From Acidobacteriota bacterium (GTDB lineage Bacteria; Acidobacteriota; Blastocatellia; Pyrinomonadales; Pyrinomonadaceae), in NCBI GenBank assembly GCA_003222935.1, contig QHXL01000042.1, forward strand, positions 536 through 12,078: a stretch of DNA of 11,543 bases, read 5' to 3'. The position numbers were made by a program, and so were the translations under genes. The notes under the pieces are model-generated. The model was given only the letters and a program-made list of their open reading frames with translations. It was not told the DNA's origin and did no database searches. Below are positions 7,101 to 11,543 of this stretch, in pieces; position 1 is the first letter of the stretch; each line of letters opens with the position of its first letter.

Positions 7101-7521
7101 ATGGCCAACGAAGATTTGATCTATCGGATTACTCGCACAGTTTACGACCGTGTGGGCAAGACGACAGACGAGCAGACGATCGAACAACTCGTCACTGATA
7201 TCTATCGCGAGGTGCAGTCGTCGCCGTCGTTTTCTGATAGCGCAATGCGCTCGTCCGCAACATCTCAAGTCGAAACGATTGAGGGCGCATCCAGCCGACT
7301 CGTGATTTCTGTTTTTGGACTCGATCATCCTGGAATAGTGGCGGGAGTTGCGCAAATACTCGCTTCAAGGTAAGTTTGCAATGGTAATCATTGCCGACGC
7401 CACGCGCGCGAAAGAGAGTACGGCCGAACTTAAAGAAAGACTGCGGCGCGAGGGTGATAACTTGGGTGTACGCATTTATGCGCAGCGAGAAGATCTGTTT
7501 AATGCGATGCATAGGGTTTGA
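7101..7521 (+). pseudogene. ACT-domain protein (UPF0237-like) with N-terminal extension, disrupted by an apparent internal deletion and frameshift
   Basis: The first frame (7101-7373) encodes an N-terminal helical segment (residues about 1-40, including TIEQLVTDIYREVQ), a linker, and the first part of an ACT domain, RLVISVFGLDHPGIVAGVAQ, then stops at TAA 7371-7373. The domain resumes in another frame from about 7372: KFAMVIIADATRAKES, then LKERLRREGDNLGVRI and the end DLFNAMHRV, with TGA at 7519-7521. UPF0237 proteins normally read without a break from '..GIVAGV..LAE' through '.NI.DI.QT....FTM'; that roughly 14-residue stretch is missing. The shift of frame needs a loss of 3n+2 bases, so about 41 or 44. 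UPF0237 genes commonly sit next to UPF0210 genes, as here. The family is thought to bind a small ligand through the ACT domain, but its function is unknown. The N-terminal extension is unusual for the family. No clear ribosome binding site precedes ATG 7101. Confidence 0.75.
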
Positions 7522-7546
7522 TGTGACACTTAGGACTTTGCGCTTA

Positions 7547-7641
7547 GTGCTTTGATCTTTGTACTTTGATCTTTGTTCCATGTATTTTGGGTTGTCCAAA
7601 AGAACCCAAGTTCAAAGATCAAAGCACAAAGATCAAAGTAC
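7547..7641. repeat. Inverted repeat of CTTTGATC units with an inner hairpin
   Basis: Arms 7547-7575 and 7613-7641 are 29 bases each and pair with two mismatches. Each arm holds two tandem CTTTGATCTTTG units differing at one site. A second stem, TTGGGTT (7587-7593) with AACCCAA (7603-7609), sits in the loop. Just outside, CTTTGCGCTTAGT (7536-7548) matches 13 bases of the repeat downstream of guaB (1914-1926). It fills the 130-base gap between the broken ACT gene and the zinc-ribbon gene. Confidence 0.85.
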
Positions 7642-7651
7642 ATCCCTTTGA

Positions 7652-8137
7652 ATGTCTAATCCCGATATAGATCGTCGTTGTGCGGAATGCGGAGCCTCAG
7701 TGCGCTCAGGCGCAGTGTTCTGCCCACAGTGTGGCGGGCAGATCGCTAAGGACGAAGAATCGGTTGAACCCGTAGTGAACGCGGGTCCGACCAACGCGGT
7801 GGAGGGCAAGCGGGCAATTGAACAACCGGGGGAAGCAGTTCCGGATTTTTCCGAGACTCAGCCTTTAATTTCAGCGCGCTCGACTCAGGATGCAGTTCCA
7901 GACCTGTCCCAGACTCAACCTTTAATGTCACACGCAACTCCTGAGATTTCACGAACCGAGTCTTCAAAGACTCCTCCGGCGAAGAACGTTCGAGGAAGGG
8001 TTCAGCGGTTAAAGCAGGTATCGAGCGTGGTCATCGATCAGGCCGCCTACGATCCGAGTCTTCGCTTTATCTTAGTTGCTGCTGTGCTTTTCATTTTGTG
8101 CTTGTTTCTCTTTTTATTAACCCGGGTATTGGGATAG
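7652..8137 (+). CDS. Zinc-ribbon protein with C-terminal membrane anchor
   Basis: The 161-residue protein starts with a small zinc ribbon: CAEC at 10-13 and CPQC at 24-27 should bind one zinc. A low-complexity hydrophilic middle follows, with an internal repeat: [13 protein letters not shown] (62-74) and [13 protein letters not shown] (81-93). A basic stretch at about 114-123 precedes a hydrophobic segment (about 138-160) that ends the protein, so it looks tail-anchored with the ribbon in the cytoplasm. The repeated S-E/Q-T-Q-P-L motif could be a phosphorylation or protein-docking site, but that is inference. Short zinc-ribbon membrane proteins are common in acidobacterial genomes and usually unassigned. 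It lies inside the BMC gene run, 11 bases before the UPF0210 start, so co-expression is likely. The function is not recognised. Confidence 0.8.
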   Translation: MSNPDIDRRCAECGASVRSGAVFCPQCGGQIAKDEESVEPVVNAGPTNAVEGKRAIEQPGEAVPDFSETQPLISARSTQDAVPDLSQTQPLMSHATPEISRTESSKTPPAKNVRGRVQRLKQVSSVVIDQAAYDPSLRFILVAAVLFILCLFLFLLTRVLG

Positions 8138-8148
8138 ACAGCTTCCAG

Positions 8149-9510
8149 ATGGAATACAGTCAAGCCGAGATTTTGCAAACCGTTGCGATGACCGAGATGG
8201 AGCATCTCGATGTTCGCACCGTCACGTTAGGTTTGAGTTTGCGCGACTGTGGGGGCGACACCATATCGATTGTGGCCCAACGCGCCAGCGAAAAGATCCG
8301 ACAGACTGCAGCTCGTCTTGTCAAAACAGTAGATGAGATTGGGGAGGAGCTGGGAATTCGTATAGCTAATAAGCGCATCTCGGTGACGCCCGTCTCGATG
8401 ATCACCGAGGGAGCGAAGGGCGATCCGGTTGACCTGGCGCGCGCGATTGACGCAGCAGCAGAGTCAGTCGGAGTGGACTTTATCGGCGGCTATTCGGCGT
8501 TGGTCCAAAAAGGGGCGACGCGCTCGGAAACAGAGTTTCTGAATTCGATTCCTGAAGCGTTGGCTTCTACCAAGCGACTTTGCTCTTCGGTAAATGCCGC
8601 CACCACTCGCGCCGGCATCAACATGGATGCCGTCGGCCACATCGGCCGGATCATCAAAGACGCCGCCGAGCGCACGCGCGATCACGGAGGTTTGGCTTGC
8701 GCGAAGTTTGTCTGTTTCGCCAACGCCGTCGAGGATAATCCGTTTATGGCCGGAGCGTTTCATGGCGTCAGTGAGGGTGAAGCCGTAATTAATGTCGGGG
8801 TGTCGGGTCCCGGCGTCGTTCATCATGCTGTTCGTCAAGCGGGCACGGATTTACCGTTGCAGGAGCTTGCCGAGACGATCAAGAAGCTGTCGTTTAAGTT
8901 GGCGCGTGCCGGTGAGTTAGTGGGTCGCGAAGCTGCCCGGCGTATGGGTTTACCGTTTGGAATAATCGACCTGTCGCTTGCGCCGACCCCAGTTCCCGGC
9001 GATTCAGTTGCGAACATTATCGAGGCAATGGGTTTCGAACGGGCCGGAACTCATGGAACAACTGCAGCCCTGGCGTTGTTAACTGACGCCGTTAAAAAGG
9101 GCGGGGCAATGGCGAGTGGATCGGTAGGTGGAATGAGTGGCGCATTTATTCCAGTGTCTGAAGATGCGGGGATGATTGAGGCCGCTAGGATGGGGGCTTT
9201 ATCCCTGGACAAGTTGGAAGCATGGACCAGCGTCTGCTCGGTTGGTATCGATATGGTTGCGGTTCCGGGTTCAACGTCTGCCGAGACGATTGCGGCAATA
9301 ATTGCTGACGAGCTTGCTATAGGTGTCATGAACAACAAGACAACAGCAGTACGTATCATTCCTGTTCCCGGAAAGAACGTTGGCGACATGGTTGAGTTTG
9401 GTGGTCTACTGGGTAGCGCGCCGATCATGGCAGTGAACGCGTTCTCCTCCCGCGATTTCATCCGGAGAGGTGGTAGGATACCGGCGCCGATACATTCGTT
9501 GCGGAATTGA
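8149..9510 (+). CDS. UPF0210 / DUF711 family protein (PFL-like fold)
   Basis: The protein matches the UPF0210 family (PF05167) over its full length of 453 residues. The frame is open upstream to an ATG at 8098, but that overlaps the zinc-ribbon gene; ATG 8149 gives the usual family start ([20 protein letters not shown], then [13 protein letters not shown]). Conserved blocks are all present: [14 protein letters not shown] (109-122), LCSSVN (144-149), [16 protein letters not shown] (191-206), [10 protein letters not shown] (215-224), [16 protein letters not shown] (273-288), [12 protein letters not shown] (300-311), [13 protein letters not shown] (331-343) and [10 protein letters not shown] at the end. 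The family's biochemical role is unknown. A solved member is classified with PFL-like glycyl-radical-enzyme barrels, although the C-terminal Gly-radical motif is not seen here. It normally pairs with a UPF0237 ACT protein; here the pair lies among BMC shell genes, making it a candidate compartment enzyme. Confidence 0.93.
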   Translation: MEYSQAEILQTVAMTEMEHLDVRTVTLGLSLRDCGGDTISIVAQRASEKIRQTAARLVKTVDEIGEELGIRIANKRISVTPVSMITEGAKGDPVDLARAIDAAAESVGVDFIGGYSALVQKGATRSETEFLNSIPEALASTKRLCSSVNAATTRAGINMDAVGHIGRIIKDAAERTRDHGGLACAKFVCFANAVEDNPFMAGAFHGVSEGEAVINVGVSGPGVVHHAVRQAGTDLPLQELAETIKKLSFKLARAGELVGREAARRMGLPFGIIDLSLAPTPVPGDSVANIIEAMGFERAGTHGTTAALALLTDAVKKGGAMASGSVGGMSGAFIPVSEDAGMIEAARMGALSLDKLEAWTSVCSVGIDMVAVPGSTSAETIAAIIADELAIGVMNNKTTAVRIIPVPGKNVGDMVEFGGLLGSAPIMAVNAFSSRDFIRRGGRIPAPIHSLRN

Positions 9511-9520
9511 ATTGTTCAGG

Positions 9521-9550
9521 TATAGGCCCTATAAGACCTATAGGACTTAT
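9521..9550. repeat. Short palindromic repeat of TATAGG/CCTATA units
   Basis: TATAGG-C-CCTATA (9521-9533) is a perfect small palindrome, and ATAAG-A-CCTATAGG-A-CTTAT (9531-9550) is a second, overlapping one around an 8-base core. They share arms and could fold alternatively. The element lies between the UPF0210 gene and the AAGGAG site of the second shell gene. Confidence 0.75.
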
Positions 9551-9570
9551 ACGAATTCTAAGGAGACTCC

Positions 9571-9894
9571 ATGCCTGAAGCACTTGGATTGGTTGAATGT
9601 CGTGGTCTGGTAGCGATGATTGAAGCTGCCGACGCGATGGTGAAATCTGCGAACGTCCGCCTGGTTGGCTGGGAAAAAATTGACGCAGGCTTGGTAACCG
9701 CGATTGTGCGTGGAGACGTGGCGTCTGTTAAAAGCGCTGTTGACGCTGGTGCAGCAGCGGGAAAGAGAGTCGGCGAAGTAGTCGCGACTCACGTCATTCC
9801 GCAGCCGCACTCAGATGTGGATGAAGGATTGCCGGTGCTTCACACTGGCGAGACTACTCGGAAGAAGATAAGTGGCTCGGTAAAGGCCAAGTAA
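9571..9894 (+). CDS. Second hexameric BMC shell protein (BMC-H) with an acidic pore triplet
   Basis: The protein has 107 residues and is a standard-length single BMC domain (PF00936): [20 protein letters not shown] (2-21), [20 protein letters not shown] (31-50), [18 protein letters not shown], and [12 protein letters not shown] near the end. It forms hexagonal shell tiles. At the pore position, where most BMC-H have Gly-Ser-Gly, it has Asp-Ala-Gly (38-40; codons 9682-9690), which would put a ring of six acidic side chains at or near the pore. The tail after the domain is short and basic. A clear AAGGAG lies 6 bases before ATG 9571, the best ribosome binding site in the operon, fitting high output of a main shell tile. 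It is the last recognisable gene of the BMC run and converges on the VWFA-related gene. Confidence 0.96.
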   Translation: MPEALGLVECRGLVAMIEAADAMVKSANVRLVGWEKIDAGLVTAIVRGDVASVKSAVDAGAAAGKRVGEVVATHVIPQPHSDVDEGLPVLHTGETTRKKISGSVKAK

Positions 9895-9934
9895 TTTCCC
9901 TGCTGATAATTCAAACCTCATCCGTTCTGCTCAT

Positions 9935-9978
9935 AACTACTGCTTAAAGACGCCGAAATACCACCTACGGCAGTAGTT
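9935..9978. repeat. Weak inverted repeat between convergent genes
   Basis: AACTACTGC (9935-9943) and GCAGTAGTT (9970-9978) pair perfectly across a 26-base loop in the 123-base gap between the second BMC-H gene and the VWFA gene stop. There is no T-run, so use as a terminator is only possible. Confidence 0.45.
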
Positions 9979-10017
9979 GGATACTTTCAGATCGGTTCTA
10001 CTGAGAAACTCTCATCA

Positions 10018-11151
10018 TTACGGCTTTTTGGCTGGATTGGTGACGGGCATTCGCACCGGTGGAGGTTTTGGTGCGTTTGGATTTTCACGTCGCGCAAGTC
10101 GACCATTCCGGGTCAGCGCGATTCGCTTCTCAGCACTGTTTGGCTGATCGACCGTTACTTTGATTGCTCTAAACGTGCCGTCGGTTTCTTTATTTGTGGG
10201 GTTATACGAAAGCACGTACTGGGTCCGAAGGTCGCGGACGATTTCGTTTGCGATCTGTGGTAGTTCCGAAAGAGACTCGGGAAAGAAAGCTCGTCCGCCT
10301 GTTTCAGTCGCGAGCTTATTGATCAGCATCGTGGCCTTCTCTTTTGGACTCTTGCGAATAAAGCCAGTTTCTTTATCCAGTTCGTTGACGAATCCAATGA
10401 CAAATATTTGAACGTCTTCCTCTCGCAGACGCGAAAAGAGTTGTTCCTGTTTATAGAAACTATTTCGATCTTCGCCATCTGTGATCACAATCAACGCACG
10501 CCGACGTCGATCGGTTTTGTTTTCTCTCTTGTACTCTGCCACATGCTCAGCCGTGAGATAGACGGCATCAATTATCGCTGTTTGACCACCCTCAATATAG
10601 AAACTGTCGAGACCATCGATCAGCTGATCTTTGCTGTCGGTGAAGTCCTGGACCGTTTCAATCTTGTCGCTGCTGATGAAGCGAACTAAGAACGTTTCGT
10701 CGCCAGGCTTGTTGCTGTTGATGATGGTTTTGCCTGCATCGATCACACTTTGGAGTTGCGAACGAAGCGACCCGGAAGTGTCTACTGCCAGTCCGTAACT
10801 GATCGGTACTTCCTCACGAGTGAATGTTTCTACCGGCTGCGCTACACCGTCCTCAAAAACGTGAAACTCTCCCTTCGTGACGTTATCAATTGGACGATTG
10901 TTACGATCGATCACCCGAACATGGAGCTGAACTAGATCGGTATTGATCTTAACGGTGCTTTCCGCGTCCAACTCAGGTGGCGGCGTGGGTTCTGGAGTGG
11001 GTTTCAGTTTTGGCGGTGGCGGAGCTTCTCCTAACGTTGGGGGCTTCCCCGGTTGGGGAGTTGGTGTTGCCGTTGGCTGAGCGACCGCGGGTTTTGTTGA
11101 TGACGTGGTAGTTGGCTGCGTACTGCGGGGTCGATCCTGAATGCTGACCAC
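10018..11151 (-). CDS. VWFA-related domain protein (acidobacterial type), 5' end possibly disrupted
   Basis: A Pro/Thr-rich region (about 10-65) is followed by a short strand-rich domain (70-115, INTDLVQLHVRVIDRNNRPI and the DNVTKGEFHVFEDG motif) and a von Willebrand A domain. The metal site (MIDAS) is intact: D124-T-S126-G-S128, T191 in EGGQTAIIDA, and D225 in VITDGEDR. The end matches the acidobacterial VWFA-related family (TIGR03436), with LRTQYVLSYNPTN (308-320) followed by RAIKVTV. These are usually exported proteins; their targets are unknown. The only start in this frame is GTG 11149-11151, with no signal peptide. A better start (ATG 11187-11189 with GAGG upstream) is in a different frame, and an in-frame TAG blocks further extension, so a small indel at the 5' end is likely. 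A second family member lies upstream on the same strand. Confidence 0.88.
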   Translation of the reverse strand: MVSIQDRPRSTQPTTTSSTKPAVAQPTATPTPQPGKPPTLGEAPPPPKLKPTPEPTPPPELDAESTVKINTDLVQLHVRVIDRNNRPIDNVTKGEFHVFEDGVAQPVETFTREEVPISYGLAVDTSGSLRSQLQSVIDAGKTIINSNKPGDETFLVRFISSDKIETVQDFTDSKDQLIDGLDSFYIEGGQTAIIDAVYLTAEHVAEYKRENKTDRRRRALIVITDGEDRNSFYKQEQLFSRLREEDVQIFVIGFVNELDKETGFIRKSPKEKATMLINKLATETGGRAFFPESLSELPQIANEIVRDLRTQYVLSYNPTNKETDGTFRAIKVTVDQPNSAEKRIALTRNGRLARRENPNAPKPPPVRMPVTNPAKKP

Positions 11152-11395
11152 CTTCTGAATCGCTTTCTGATCAACCTAAACCCTTTCATATTTCCTCGCC
11201 CCTTGAACAGAGAAACCTCTAATTGACGCCAAAAACCAACAAATGCCCGTTTAAGCTAAACGCCCCTGATCCTTGTCGGATCGGAGCGCTTTTTTGTGAT
11301 TATCCTAAACAACGTCGCTGCAAAAAGCGACCAAGCGCACCTAAACAGATGCGTGAGAAGCGATTCCGCGTTGCCGAGGCCGCATCGAACCCGCC
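11152..11395. other. Intergenic region between two VWFA-related genes
   Basis: These 244 bases hold the out-of-frame ATG with ribosome binding site (11187-11189, - strand), a small palindrome CGTTTAAGCTAAACG (11250-11264) and a weak dyad GATCC-TTGTC-GGATC (about 11269-11283) with a T-run (11290-11296) eight bases further on. Neither dyad is strong enough to call a terminator. No gene is supported. Confidence 0.5.
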
Positions 11396-11542
11396 TCACC
11401 TTGCTCCCGCCGTTGCGTAATAGCCCTCTTTCGAACGAACGAACAACTTCGGAAGTCCGCGAGGCGACGCCACTTTCACCTTTACCCGATGCCACTTTCC
11501 GTCGTTGACGAACGGGTCAGGTTTATAGCTGATGGAATACTG
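11396..11542 (-). CDS. C-terminal end of a second VWFA-related domain protein, truncated by the window edge
   Basis: On the - strand a frame is open from the window edge (codon 11540-11542) to TGA at 11396-11398, giving 48 residues. It starts QYSISYKPDPFVNDGKWHRV and ends with FVRSKEGYYATAGAR. This 'Y.I.Y.P....DGKWH.V.V.V....GL.....R..GYYA' pattern is the typical C-terminus of acidobacterial VWFA-related proteins, matching the equivalent region of the downstream gene (QYVLSYNPTN, TFRAIKVTV). It is therefore the downstream end of a tandem paralogue whose start lies outside the window. Confidence 0.75.
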   Translation of the reverse strand, partial: QYSISYKPDPFVNDGKWHRVKVKVASPRGLPKLFVRSKEGYYATAGAR

Positions 11543-11543
11543 G

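Noticed and set aside
7366..7380. CAAGGTAAGT at the ACT break resembles a eukaryotic splice donor, raising the thought of an intron
   Set aside because: No group I or II intron sequence follows; the second half of the domain resumes immediately, so a deletion fits and an insertion does not.
7547..7641. Repeated CTTTGATC units considered as a CRISPR-like array
   Set aside because: Units are about 14 bases, directly adjoining and in inverted halves, without unique spacers.
8098..8148. Upstream ATG extension of the UPF0210 gene by 17 residues
   Set aside because: It overlaps the membrane segment of the zinc-ribbon gene, and family members start at the position equivalent to 8149.
11250..11296. 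Small dyads followed by a T-run between the VWFA genes as a terminator
   Set aside because: The stems are only 5-6 bp, the T-run is eight bases away and lies on the + strand, where no gene ends nearby.

Overview
The window looks like chromosomal DNA from an acidobacterium, probably of the Blastocatellia / Pyrinomonadales kind. This rests on two tandem VWFA-related domain proteins (a family expanded in Acidobacteria), roughly balanced base composition, and intergenic spaces crowded with hairpin-forming repeats. It is inference from gene content; no rRNA or tRNA is present to confirm it.

Layout. At the left edge is the C-terminal PDZ end of a probable M61-type peptidase (+). It converges through a large composite palindromic repeat (about 340-767) on a diacylglycerol/lipid kinase (-). 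Upstream of the kinase, on the same strand, are guaB (IMP dehydrogenase) and a short RodZ-like HTH membrane protein. An intrinsic terminator lies between guaB and the rodZ-like gene. Divergent from the rodZ-like gene, an accessory operon-like run on the + strand spans 4374-9894: a hexameric bacterial microcompartment (BMC) shell protein, a CoA-acylating aldehyde dehydrogenase with a long targeting tail, a pentameric shell protein, an ACT-domain (UPF0237-like) gene that is broken in this sequence, a small zinc-ribbon protein with a C-terminal membrane anchor, an intact UPF0210/DUF711 protein, and a second hexameric shell protein. Converging on this from the right are a VWFA-related protein (-) and the C-terminal end of a second one (-) running off the window.

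How the genes may work together. The shell proteins (two BMC-H, one BMC-P) and the aldehyde dehydrogenase are the recognisable minimum of a metabolosome that turns an aldehyde into an acyl-CoA. No phosphotransacylase, alcohol dehydrogenase, trimeric shell protein or classical signature enzyme is in the window. The unusual part is the UPF0237 (ACT) / UPF0210 pair, a conserved two-gene module of unknown function, lying inside the shell-gene run. The ACT protein carries an extra N-terminal helical segment resembling a BMC encapsulation peptide. UPF0210 proteins are classified with the PFL-like barrel fold, and glycyl-radical enzymes of that fold are signature enzymes of other BMCs. UPF0210 is therefore a candidate core component of a poorly characterised compartment. 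This is the most interesting hypothesis here.

Four of the six junctions in the BMC run carry a palindrome, each of a different sequence type. Some share short modules (TGTCCGATA, CTTTGCGCTTAGT) with repeats outside the run, suggesting a mosaic family of dispersed hairpin elements. Two genes, the ACT gene and the VWFA gene at its 5' end, look damaged by small indels; these may be real or assembly errors.
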